A stretch of 64,000 bases of DNA, from assembly GCF_000013665.1 (NCBI RefSeq), contig NC_007912.1, positions 2,280,501 through 2,344,500 on the forward strand, written 5' to 3'. Below the pieces are notes generated by a model that saw nothing but the letters and a program-made list of their open reading frames with translations, searched no databases and was not told the DNA's origin. Within the stretch, counting starts at the first letter, position 1, and the number at the start of each line of letters is the position of its first letter. A program made the translations under genes and the position numbers. Source of the stretch: Saccharophagus degradans 2-40. Its GTDB lineage: Bacteria > Pseudomonadota > Gammaproteobacteria > Pseudomonadales > Cellvibrionaceae. Of the stretch, positions 46,317 through 53,742 are shown in pieces.

Positions 46317-46809
46317 ACCTATATGACCGGACCTGTCAAAGAACAATAACTCACCAAAACCCTTGGTTTAATGCCTAGAGTTAATAAAAAAGCAATTTTG
46401 AATGTTTCTACTGACGATAATTTCATGGAAGGCTTAGTGGTAACTGTACCAAACACCTATTGAGAGTCAGTCCAAATTAACGTTCGACGCTTTCATTCGC
46501 TGAAGTAATCTGGATGCCTTAGCTTTACTAAGGCGCTACTAGAAATTTATCGGTTACCCTTGGATCTGGCGCTTCAAAGAATCGGGCTTACGGTGTTTTG
46601 TATCCAGTTATAGATCACTCAGTCAAGGGGCAGTCACACGTCAAAAAAGCGTAGGGCGGGTAGCGTGTTCTGTCTAATCAAAGCGAGAGAGTTGGCATTT
46701 TTTCATCAGGCTAAGAGTAAGCTCGAGCTTAAACGGATAACTTAGCTTAGGATCTTTATGCTCGGCACCCTAGTTATACCTGCTAGCTCAAACACGCTAC
46801 CCTAAACAT
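46317..46809 (-). ncRNA. Candidate bridge-RNA region of IS copy 1
   Basis: A 493-bp non-coding stretch 3' of the transposase. IS1111-group elements are known to encode their guide (bridge) RNA at this end. A 9-base match to the insertion target lies at 46773-46781. RNA ends cannot be set from sequence. Confidence 0.4.
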
Positions 46810-47856
46810 TTAACTATTTCGAAAAAAGTAATTCATATCAAAGACATCGTTCCTTTTCATCATAAAATAAATAGCGCGTCCTAATTTGTGAGATAGTATG
46901 GACAGCGCTTTACCTTTGCCAAACTTCTTGCTTAATTTAGTAACATATTTCTGAGCTTTATCATTTCCACGTATGAATAAAATAGCCGCTTCAGAAAAGG
47001 CCCATTTTAGATGAGCGTTACCTATTTTTGAGCCTGATGTCCCCATTTTTTTGCCAGCCGACTCATTCGCACATTTAACTAAACGGGAGTATGAACAAAA
47101 ATTTTGAACCGTTGGAAAGCGATCGATCGATAGAATTTCATACATGATTGTTAAATCCAAAATATCGCCAATCCCAGGAACTGTTTTTAATCGGTACAAC
47201 ATTCGGCCATCGTAGTCTTTCGCATGCCTGATAATGTAGTTTTCGAGGTTCCGTATCTGATCGTGAAGGCTGTCCATAACGGCAATATCGGTTTCAACAT
47301 TAAGTCGTACAGAAGCGTTATCGAAGTGATCTGCTATACCTTCGCGATTACCTTTGTGAACGATGTTTTTGTCGAACGGCTCAAGATTATATTGGTAGTT
47401 GGTGATACTAATATGGCTTTGAATCTCACTCTTAATGCGAACCAAATGGCTTCGTCTACGCATGAGGTCGCGAACAGGCCGAAGCTCGGCAGGATAGGCA
47501 TAGGCGAGAGGGAAATCGCCGCCTCTCATAATGCGTGCGATTTTTTCCGAGTCAACTTTATCGTTTTTGGCCTTTCCGCCGTGAATACACCTCATGTAAA
47601 GTGCATGGCCTAAGATAAATTCGATGCCTTCTTTGGCGCACAAATCAGCCAGCCAATACCAAGAAAACATGCACTCAACGCCTACGACAATGTCTTCACG
47701 ATAGGGGGCTATGAGCTTTAAAAACGCCTTACCATTAGTAGGTATATTCTTATGAATCAGTATGTTAGCATCAGAATCAAGTATGCAGACGTACATCATT
47801 TTGGTATGCAAATCTATTCCGCAGTAATGTTTGTGGGAAATGGTATAAAATCTCAT
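46810..47856 (-). CDS. IS110-family transposase, copy 1
   Basis: A 348-residue DEDD transposase. N-terminal RuvC-like part: CGIDLHTKMMYVCILD with the first Asp, VGVECMFSWYW with Glu, and KNDKVDSEKIARI with the Asp pair. C-terminal Tnp_20 part: KTVPGIGDIL, FCSYSRLVKCANESAGK and GNAHLKWAFSEAA. The start is MRFYTISHK, because AAGGAG lies just upstream; the longer frame leaves the element. Versus copy 2 I see D for A after PGIGDIL, N for K before FCSY and L for R in GNAH. The loss of that Arg could matter. Confidence 0.9.
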   Translation of the reverse strand: MRFYTISHKHYCGIDLHTKMMYVCILDSDANILIHKNIPTNGKAFLKLIAPYREDIVVGVECMFSWYWLADLCAKEGIEFILGHALYMRCIHGGKAKNDKVDSEKIARIMRGGDFPLAYAYPAELRPVRDLMRRRSHLVRIKSEIQSHISITNYQYNLEPFDKNIVHKGNREGIADHFDNASVRLNVETDIAVMDSLHDQIRNLENYIIRHAKDYDGRMLYRLKTVPGIGDILDLTIMYEILSIDRFPTVQNFCSYSRLVKCANESAGKKMGTSGSKIGNAHLKWAFSEAAILFIRGNDKAQKYVTKLSKKFGKGKALSILSHKLGRAIYFMMKRNDVFDMNYFFRNS

Positions 47857-47950
47857 ATGATGATCTCCTTCTTTAATTAACTTTTGTTGTGGTGATTTAA
47901 GTTTAGAAGGTTTCCATTGGTCTCCGGAGGAGGAGGTCATCATAAGTATC

Positions 47951-48034
47951 AAATTGCTCAAGCGGGACTCCAATTAGCGTGGTTCGCTTGCGCTCACATT
48001 ACCACGCTAATTTCCGCCCCTTAGCAAGGCGTTA
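47951..48034 (+). repeat. attC 38, right fragment
   Basis: AAATTGCTCAAGCGGG pairs with CGCCCCTTAGCAAGGCGTTA; inner arms AATTAGCGTGG / CCACGCTAATT. Confidence 0.85.
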
Positions 48035-48035
48035 T

Positions 48036-48347
48036 GAGCTACCAGCTAGGTATCGCCAAGGTCAACTTTAAGGCCTAAATTTTGTATGTTTGTATTTGCT
48101 ATGGAATGGCTATTTTCCTCTTTTATTTGCTTCCATTCCATTTATAAAAGTAATAGGCTAAACGCAATTTTTGCGAGTATTGGCTTAGCTGTTTTGTAAT
48201 TTATACTTAAAGCGAAGAAGGTTGGTGCTACAGCTTTGGCTTTAATGCAACGCGGCTATAAGTAAAATCAAAAGCATGTATGGGGTACTAATCAATTTAG
48301 TTGGTAATAAAATATTTAAGGTGTTTCAGGTATGGTTCGTGGTCTCT
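48036..48347 (+). repeat. Cassette 39: ORF-less repeat cassette, copy 10 (short form)
   Basis: The most divergent copy (GTCAACTTTAAGGCC), yet the ATGGAATGG / CCATTCCAT hairpin is perfect. Confidence 0.86.
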
Positions 48348-48483
48348 CATAACAAAACGCTAAAACACCGTTCCGGCCTGTGGCCTCCACTGGACGCCCA
48401 AAGCTCCGCTTCTTTTGTGCATTTGCTTCGCAAATTTTCGCACAAAAGCAGCTCCACTTTGTGCGCCGTTTAGCTCTGCGTTA
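48348..48483 (+). repeat. attC 39 (family A)
   Basis: R'' CATAACAAAACGC to GCTCTGCGTTAGG. Confidence 0.92.
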
Positions 48484-48499
48484 GGATAAGGAAAATATA

Positions 48500-49012
48500 A
48501 TGCACAGATTAATAGCAGTAGGATTGTTTCTGTTTGCTTCTCTTGGTAATGCTCAAGAGGTTATAACTGGCACTTATAGTTTAGATAGAATGCTGAGCAC
48601 AAAAAACTTAACCTTTCCCAGAATTCTTGTGTACGATCAAAATAGAATTTTGATAGAAAAGGATGACTGGCCGAAAGAACTTTCGGCTCTAGCTGAAGTA
48701 TCAGGGCAGTCATACTGTTGTGTAAGTGATTCACCATCTGATGGGGATGAGCCACCTGAAGACTGCAAAAAAATCGTATATGGATACGATGTGAAAGAAC
48801 ATTTTGTGGGTTTAATGCAACCTTCCTCGGGAAAACCACTCGAGTTGAATGACATTCCCGATTCGGAATATTTAATTGTGGAATACTTTGCTGAATGGTG
48901 TCCACCGTGTCATCCAGCAAGGAAGAAGCTAGAATCTTTCATAGAATCTATCGACTCTGCTGGCTATATTGCGCTCATCGTTGATTTTACCGCTATGCAA
49001 AATGAAATATAA
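48500..49012 (+). CDS. Cassette 40: periplasmic thioredoxin-like protein, 170 aa
   Basis: Signal peptide cut after GNA (about 18). The C-terminal part has YFAEWCPPCHPARKKLESF, an unusual WCPPC thioredoxin motif near residues 132-136. Only about 35 residues follow, so the usual cis-proline strand and last helix are missing; the fold is incomplete or rearranged. An earlier CCVSD and DCKK add three more Cys. Probably a periplasmic thiol protein of uncertain activity. Confidence 0.72.
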   Translation: MHRLIAVGLFLFASLGNAQEVITGTYSLDRMLSTKNLTFPRILVYDQNRILIEKDDWPKELSALAEVSGQSYCCVSDSPSDGDEPPEDCKKIVYGYDVKEHFVGLMQPSSGKPLELNDIPDSEYLIVEYFAEWCPPCHPARKKLESFIESIDSAGYIALIVDFTAMQNEI

Positions 49013-49017
49013 ATATC

Positions 49018-49022
49018 CTAAC
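49018..49022 (+). repeat. attC 40, left fragment (R'' side CTAAC)
   Basis: Interrupted by IS copy 2 at the same base as attC 38. Confidence 0.8.
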
Positions 49023-49516
49023 ACCTATATGACCGGACCTGTCAAAGAACAATAACTCACCAAAACCCTTGGTTTAATGCCTAGAGTTAATAAAAAAGCA
49101 ATTTTGAATGTTTCTACTGACGATAATTTCATGGAAGGCTTAGCGGTAACTGTACCAAACACCTATTGAGAGTCAGTCCAAATTAACGTTCGACGCTTTC
49201 ATTCGCTGAAGTAATCTGGATGCCTTAGCTTTACTAAGGCGCTACTAGAAATTTATCGGTTACCCTTGGATCTGGCGCTTCAAAGAATCAGGCTTACGGT
49301 GTTTTGTATCCAGTTATAGATCACTCAGTCAAGGGGCAGTCACACATCAAAAAAGCGTAGGGCGGGTAGCGTGTTCTGTCTAATCAAAGCGAGAGAGTTG
49401 GCATTTTTTCATCAGGCTAAGAGTAAGCTCGAAGCTTAAATGGATAACTTAGCTTAGGATCTTTATGCTCGGCACCCTAGTTATACCTGCTAGCTCAAAC
49501 ACGCTACCCTAAACAT
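49023..49516 (-). ncRNA. Candidate bridge-RNA region of IS copy 2
   Basis: The non-coding 3' end, nearly the same as in copy 1, again containing GTTATACCT. Confidence 0.4.
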
Positions 49517-50563
49517 TTAACTATTTCGAAAAAAGTAATTCATATCAAAGACATCGTTCCTTTTCATCATAAAATAAATAGCGCGTCCCAATTTGTGGGA
49601 TAGTATGGACAGCGCTTTACCTTTGCCAAACTTCTTGCTTAATTTAGTAACATATTTCTGAGCTTTATCATTTCCACGTATGAATAAAATAGCCGCTTCA
49701 GAAAAGGCCCATTTTCGATGAGCGTTACCTATTTTTGAGCCTGATGTCCCCATTTTTTTGCCAGCCGACTCATTCGCACATTTAACTAAACGGGAGTATG
49801 AACAAAACTTTTGAACCGTTGGAAAACGATCGATCGATAGAATTTCATACATGATTGTTAAAGCCAAAATATCGCCAATCCCAGGAACTGTTTTTAATCG
49901 GTACAACATTCGGCCATCGTAGTCTTTCGCATGCCTGATAATGTAGTTTTCGAGGTTCCGTATCTGATCGTGAAGGCTGTCCATAACGGCAATATCGGTT
50001 TCAACATTAAGCCGTACAGAAGCGTTATCGAAGTGATCTGCTATACCTTCGCGATTACCTTTGTGAACGATGTTTTTGTCGAACGGCTCAAGATTATATT
50101 GGTAGTTGGTGATACTAATATGGCTTTGAATCTCACTCTTAATGCGAACCAAATGGCTTCGTCTACGCATGAGGTCGCGAACAGGCCGAAGCTCGGCAGG
50201 ATAGGCATAGGCGAGAGGGAAATCGCCGCCTCTCATAATGCGTGCGATTTTTTCCGAGTCAACTTTATCGTTTTTGGCCTTTCCGCCGTGAATACACCTC
50301 ATGTAAAGTGCATGGCCTAAGATAAATTCGATGCCTTCTTTGGCGCACAAATCAGCCAGCCAATACCAAGAAAACATGCACTCAACGCCTACGACAATGT
50401 CTTCACGATAGGGGGCTATGAGCTTTAAAAACGCCTTACCATTAGTAGGTATATTCTTATGAATCAGTATGTTAGCATCAGAATCAAGTATGCAGACGTA
50501 CATCATTTTGGTATGCAAATCTATTCCGCAGTAATGTTTGTGGGAAATGGTATAAAATCTCAT
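49517..50563 (-). CDS. IS110-family transposase, copy 2
   Basis: A 348-residue transposase with the same motifs as copy 1. It carries GDILALT, QKFCSY and GNAHRKWAF, closer to the usual family pattern, so this is the better candidate for the active copy. Confidence 0.92.
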   Translation of the reverse strand: MRFYTISHKHYCGIDLHTKMMYVCILDSDANILIHKNIPTNGKAFLKLIAPYREDIVVGVECMFSWYWLADLCAKEGIEFILGHALYMRCIHGGKAKNDKVDSEKIARIMRGGDFPLAYAYPAELRPVRDLMRRRSHLVRIKSEIQSHISITNYQYNLEPFDKNIVHKGNREGIADHFDNASVRLNVETDIAVMDSLHDQIRNLENYIIRHAKDYDGRMLYRLKTVPGIGDILALTIMYEILSIDRFPTVQKFCSYSRLVKCANESAGKKMGTSGSKIGNAHRKWAFSEAAILFIRGNDKAQKYVTKLSKKFGKGKALSILSHKLGRAIYFMMKRNDVFDMNYFFRNS

Positions 50564-50657
50564 ATGATGATCTCCTTCTTTAATTAACTTTTGTTGTGGT
50601 GATTTAAGTTTAGAAGGTTTCCATTGGTCTCCGGAGGAGGAGGTCATCATAAGTATC

Positions 50658-50717
50658 AAAGCGCTGCTACGGAAAAATTTTCCGCTGCGCTCCAAATTTT
50701 CCGCAGAGCGCGGCGTT
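50658..50717 (+). repeat. attC 40, right fragment
   Basis: AAAGCGCTGCTACGG against CCGCAGAGCGCGGCGTTA, with inner AAAATTTTCCG arms. Confidence 0.85.
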
Positions 50718-50748
50718 AGCTGTAAATCGAAACACAGAGGAGAAAATT

Positions 50749-51150
50749 ATGGGTGCATGGGGGATGGGTGTATTCGATGATGATACATCTTGTGATTTAC
50801 TCTACGATGCAATGGATACTGATGCAGGTACATTCATAGCGAAAGCAGTTGGGCACAAAGATTCGGATTACCTTGAATATGATGATTGTCACGAGGTCAT
50901 CGTTTCCGGGGCAATCTTGGATTCCCTTCTCGTCGGAACAAAGTACTCGCATGAAACGGAAGGGTACGATGATTGGCTTTCGAAGCAAGATAAATCGGCA
51001 CTATCCAAGTACAAAGAAGATATTGTTTCTGGGTTAAATTTGGTGCTATCGGATAAATCCGAATTGAATGAACTGTGGCAAGAAAACGAAGAAGACTACC
51101 CCACTTGGAAGTCTAATATTGAAGGCATTATTGCCAATCTTCGCAGCTAA
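50749..51150 (+). CDS. Cassette 41: DUF4259 protein, 133 aa
   Basis: Starts MGAWGMGVFDDDTSCDLLYDA, the hallmark of DUF4259. The rest is acidic with conserved ALL-helix-like segments. Cytoplasmic; function unknown, though such proteins are often near polymorphic toxin or immunity genes. GAGGAG lies 7 bp before the ATG. The stop is shared with the attC R'' core. Confidence 0.83.
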   Translation: MGAWGMGVFDDDTSCDLLYDAMDTDAGTFIAKAVGHKDSDYLEYDDCHEVIVSGAILDSLLVGTKYSHETEGYDDWLSKQDKSALSKYKEDIVSGLNLVLSDKSELNELWQENEEDYPTWKSNIEGIIANLRS

Positions 51151-51255
51151 CAAGTTTGTCAACAGGACATTTTTTGCTGCGCTCCGTTTTGCGGTGGCTT
51201 CGCCACTTTACCGCAAAACTCCACTACACAAAAAATGCCTGTTACAAAGGCGTTA
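51147..51255 (+). repeat. attC 41 (family E)
   Basis: R'' CTAACAAGTTTGTCAACAGG; nearly the same as attC 16. Confidence 0.92.
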
Positions 51256-51265
51256 GGCATCAATA

Positions 51266-51958
51266 ATGAAATCCTGGATTGATAACACAAAGCCAATAAG
51301 TAAGATTGATGCAGAAATATGCTATCTGCTGAAAGATGACTTTTATTATGGTCCTGACTCCCACCCTCAGATTGTGGAGAGGAAGGAAGTAGACCCTCTT
51401 CCAATGCTCGACTTCCCTAGGGTGGTTGAGCAAATGGCAAGAACCTCAGAAGTGTCAGGTCATGAACATCAGCTAGCGAATTATTATTCTGGTGTTTTAT
51501 CTGCAGCCAAAAGGCACGAGAAGTCTTTTAACGAAATACGTCAATATTTTTGGCTTCGATTTTGGCTATGGAATTCGGAAGAGGATATACATGTGGGGTT
51601 TCCTTGGTACGACACGCTGGGAGAAATAGAAAACTTTATTAAATCTGTCATTGAAACTGAGAGTGGTGAGGTTTTTTATGATGTCGACCAAGGGTGGGAG
51701 TTAGATGTCTATGCAAAAGATGGGTTCCTATATATCCAAGAACGGGATCCAGATTATGATGAGGTTTATTACTCAGTTAGCGTGCCTAGAGATCCTTTAA
51801 TAAAAATCCTCATTGAGCTAATTGAGAGGGCTGACACTCAGATTGAGAGCTTGTCAAACTTAGTAGGACATAACTATTGGCGGTCACGTGAGCCCGTAGA
51901 GATGCCAGCTAAAGAAGCGTCAGGAGTTTCTAAAAAGCTTTGGTGGAAATTGTGGTAA
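51266..51958 (+). CDS. Cassette 42: hypothetical protein, 230 aa
   Basis: A soluble acidic protein. Notable parts are DFPRVVEQMARTSEVSGHEH, then FWLRFWLWNSEED, FYDVDQGWELDVYAKDG and a basic tail SKKLWWKLW. No known domain. Confidence 0.65.
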   Translation: MKSWIDNTKPISKIDAEICYLLKDDFYYGPDSHPQIVERKEVDPLPMLDFPRVVEQMARTSEVSGHEHQLANYYSGVLSAAKRHEKSFNEIRQYFWLRFWLWNSEEDIHVGFPWYDTLGEIENFIKSVIETESGEVFYDVDQGWELDVYAKDGFLYIQERDPDYDEVYYSVSVPRDPLIKILIELIERADTQIESLSNLVGHNYWRSREPVEMPAKEASGVSKKLWWKLW

Positions 51959-51961
51959 AGC

Positions 51962-52074
51962 CTAACAAATTGCTGCACCTGACAAATATCGCTACGCTCG
52001 TTTTTGTGTATGTCGCGTGGCTCCATTTTACACAAAAACGCTCTCCGCAATATTTGCAGGTGAGCAAAGCGTTA
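51962..52074 (+). repeat. attC 42 (family D)
   Basis: R'' CTAACAAATTGCTGCACCTGAC; right TGCAGGTGAGCAAAGCGTTA. Confidence 0.9.
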
Positions 52075-52098
52075 GGCATCGGAAGGGAAGCGGTAAAC

Positions 52099-52425
52099 TC
52101 ACTTCGATCCTTCAACATAATGTTTCAACGTTTCTAAGCGATTGTCCCACTGGCGTTCGAGTTGAGCTATGAAGTCACGTGCAATTTTCAAGGAATGCTT
52201 GTTTAGGGACACGTCTGTTTGCCTTCCAATTTGCTCGAGAATCAGGACGTTGGCGCTAACCAAAACTTGGAGATGTTTCCGAGCCCCTTGTCTGGATACA
52301 TCAAGGTTTGTCGAAAGTTCACCAATTGTGCAAGTTGATTCCGTGGAGAGCCTTTTAACTATTTCCAATCTGATGGGATCGCCTAACGCTTTGTATATGG
52401 CCGCTTCATTCATATGATTAGGCAT
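52099..52425 (-). CDS. Cassette 43b: ArsR-family transcriptional regulator, 108 aa
   Basis: A winged-helix regulator: MNEAAIYKALGDPIRLEIVKRLS, CTIGELSTNLDVSRQGARKHLQVL as the recognition part, then a helical end. No metal-binding Cys pair, as usual for ArsR proteins paired with SRPBCC genes. Its start overlaps the end of the SRPBCC gene by 8 bp. Read opposite to most cassettes. Probably autoregulates through the palindrome at 52919. Confidence 0.87.
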   Translation of the reverse strand: MPNHMNEAAIYKALGDPIRLEIVKRLSTESTCTIGELSTNLDVSRQGARKHLQVLVSANVLILEQIGRQTDVSLNKHSLKIARDFIAQLERQWDNRLETLKHYVEGSK

Positions 52426-52855
52426 CAAAGAGTGATTCCAACCGACTGAGCATGAAGTCCCAACCCCCGGAGTTTTGGTTGAATGCCGCTTCCATGAGTT
52501 CTGTCGGCAGGCTTGAAAAACCCGATTCAGTAAGAGTTACTTTGCATGTGTCGTCTGCCAGCTCGGTGATTTTGAATTCGACCAATGTATTTGGTACTGC
52601 AAGTACATCGCCAAGGTAGTGATTTGCACCTGGCACCCACCTATAGGCGAAGTACTCATGAGGGCGTGCAGCAACAACGTAAATTTGATTTTTGCCGTGT
52701 TCGCCAAAGCCAAAGATAGGTTGCGAGCCCACTGAGTAGTCTCCCTCGATCGTTGTCGGGAACCACTTGGTTACGTGTTCAGGATTTGAGATTGCGTCAT
52801 AGATATGTTCTTTTGACGCATTAATGGTGATGTCTCTGTTGATGGTGTCTTGCAT
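52418..52855 (-). CDS. Cassette 43a: SRPBCC (AHSA1-like) domain protein, 145 aa
   Basis: A START-like fold protein: INASKEHIYDAISNPEHVTKWF at the start and GWDFMLSRLESLF at the C-terminal helix, both typical of AHSA1/activator-of-Hsp90-like proteins. A hydrophobic ligand pocket is expected; the ligand is unknown. It is the first gene of a two-gene minus-strand operon with the ArsR gene, a common pairing. Confidence 0.87.
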   Translation of the reverse strand: MQDTINRDITINASKEHIYDAISNPEHVTKWFPTTIEGDYSVGSQPIFGFGEHGKNQIYVVAARPHEYFAYRWVPGANHYLGDVLAVPNTLVEFKITELADDTCKVTLTESGFSSLPTELMEAAFNQNSGGWDFMLSRLESLFDA

Positions 52856-52918
52856 GGTGTGATCCTAGTGAGAGTATGTAGTTGGTTGAGGGGGTAGTAA
52901 AGCACAACACCTGTCAAT

Positions 52919-52938
52919 ATGCAACCGTATGGTTGCAT
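52919..52938. promoter_or_regulatory. Operator-like palindrome upstream of the SRPBCC-ArsR pair
   Basis: Perfect arms ATGCAACC and GGTTGCAT around GTAT, directly upstream of a minus-strand TTGACA (52912-52917). Likely binding site of the ArsR protein; no clear -10 was found. Confidence 0.6.
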
Positions 52939-53024
52939 TTAGCCATGCCAACGAGTCCAAAGTCTAGCGAATTTGAGATTCTGTGGGTAATCTAGTTATA
53001 GTCGGTCGATGGAAGAGAGTATGC

Positions 53025-53103
53025 CTAACAGGTGGTTCAAATACGTTCCGGCCTTCGGCCTCCACCGGACGCGCCTGACCGCGCGCCGCTTAACCAAGCG
53101 TTA
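53025..53103 (+). repeat. attC 43 (single type)
   Basis: R'' CTAACAGGTGGTTCAAATACG; CCGGCCTTCGGCC; right CCGCTTAACCAAGCGTTA. Confidence 0.86.
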
Positions 53104-53119
53104 TGTGACTTAGATAGCT

Positions 53120-53596
53120 ATGCCATTAGAGATTAAACAAATCACTGAGAACGAGTTGTCGCAAATGGAAGCGCTGTCAGCTGTTTTTGGTGAAGTATTT
53201 TCAGATAAAGAAACTTACACCGAGAACAAGCCAAGTGCCGACTACGTGCGGTCACTTCTCAGCAGTGATTATTTCATTGCACTTGCGGCATTGGATGAAA
53301 GCAAGGTCATAGGAGGATTAGCGGCATACGAACTCAAAAAATTCGAGCAAGAACGCAGTGAAATTTACATTTATGACCTCGCAGTTATTGCTGCACACCG
53401 TCGAAAAGGTGTTGCAATAGCGCTAATTGAAAGGCTGAAAATAATTGCCGCGGAGCGAGGTGCCTACGTGATATATGTCCAAGCTGACACCGGGCCAGAG
53501 GATAAGCCGGCTATCGAACTGTATTCAAAACTTGGAGTGCAGGAAGAGGTTCTGCATTTTGATATTGAGGTAAAAGGAAATCACGGCGTCACATAA
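53120..53596 (+). CDS. aac(3)-I: Cassette 44: AAC(3)-I-like aminoglycoside N-acetyltransferase, 158 aa
   Basis: A GNAT protein very close in pattern to AAC(3)-I enzymes: ADYVRSLLSSDYFIALAA, VIGGLAAYELKKFEQERSEIYIYDLAV, HRRKGVAIALIERLK (acetyl-CoA loop), GAYVIYVQADTGPEDKPAIELY and EEVLHFDI at the end. The family acetylates the 3-amino group of gentamicin-type drugs in the cytoplasm. Activity and expression here are not shown. The ribosome-binding site is weak. Confidence 0.85.
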   Translation: MPLEIKQITENELSQMEALSAVFGEVFSDKETYTENKPSADYVRSLLSSDYFIALAALDESKVIGGLAAYELKKFEQERSEIYIYDLAVIAAHRRKGVAIALIERLKIIAAERGAYVIYVQADTGPEDKPAIELYSKLGVQEEVLHFDIEVKGNHGVT

Positions 53597-53662
53597 CAAT
53601 CGCATGCAGTCGGACAAATTGCTGCGCTGCGCTTCGCAATTTGCCGCTGATGCGGGGCGTTA
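53592..53662 (+). repeat. attC 44 (short single type)
   Basis: R'' CATAACAATCGCATGCAGTCGG; inner AAATTGC / GCAATTT arms; right GCTGATGCGGGGCGTTA. Confidence 0.86.
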
Positions 53663-53742
53663 TGCAGCAAACAATGGATTAAGAATCCTTTACTTGAGAA
53701 ATACTATTAACAAGTAAGATAATTAAGTTACAGGAAAAGTAC

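Larger units (their letters stand above)
46317..47950 (-). mobile_element. IS110-family element, IS1111 group, copy 1, inserted in attC
   Basis: About 1634 bp between TAAC and AAATTGCTC. Outer bases agree with copy 2 and then diverge, which sets the ends. No target duplication beyond ambiguity of a base or two. Short subterminal matches (TATGA and GACCT) occur near both ends. The long non-coding part lies downstream of the transposase gene, as in the IS1111 group. Confidence 0.88.
49023..50657 (-). mobile_element. IS110-family element, IS1111 group, copy 2, inserted in attC
   Basis: About 1635 bp, one base longer than copy 1 (CGAAGC for CGAGC near 49431). Same orientation relative to attC and same insertion point TAAC/AAA. 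Confidence 0.88.

Noticed and set aside
47224-47613. 129-aa ORF on the plus strand inside the IS (also at 49931)
   Set aside because: An exact shadow of the transposase on the other strand; conserved only because the IS is repeated.
25242-48347. The repeats looked at first like a CRISPR array
   Set aside because: Repeats are 110-530 bp with genes between them and show attC cores; no 20-40 bp repeat-spacer pattern and no cas genes.
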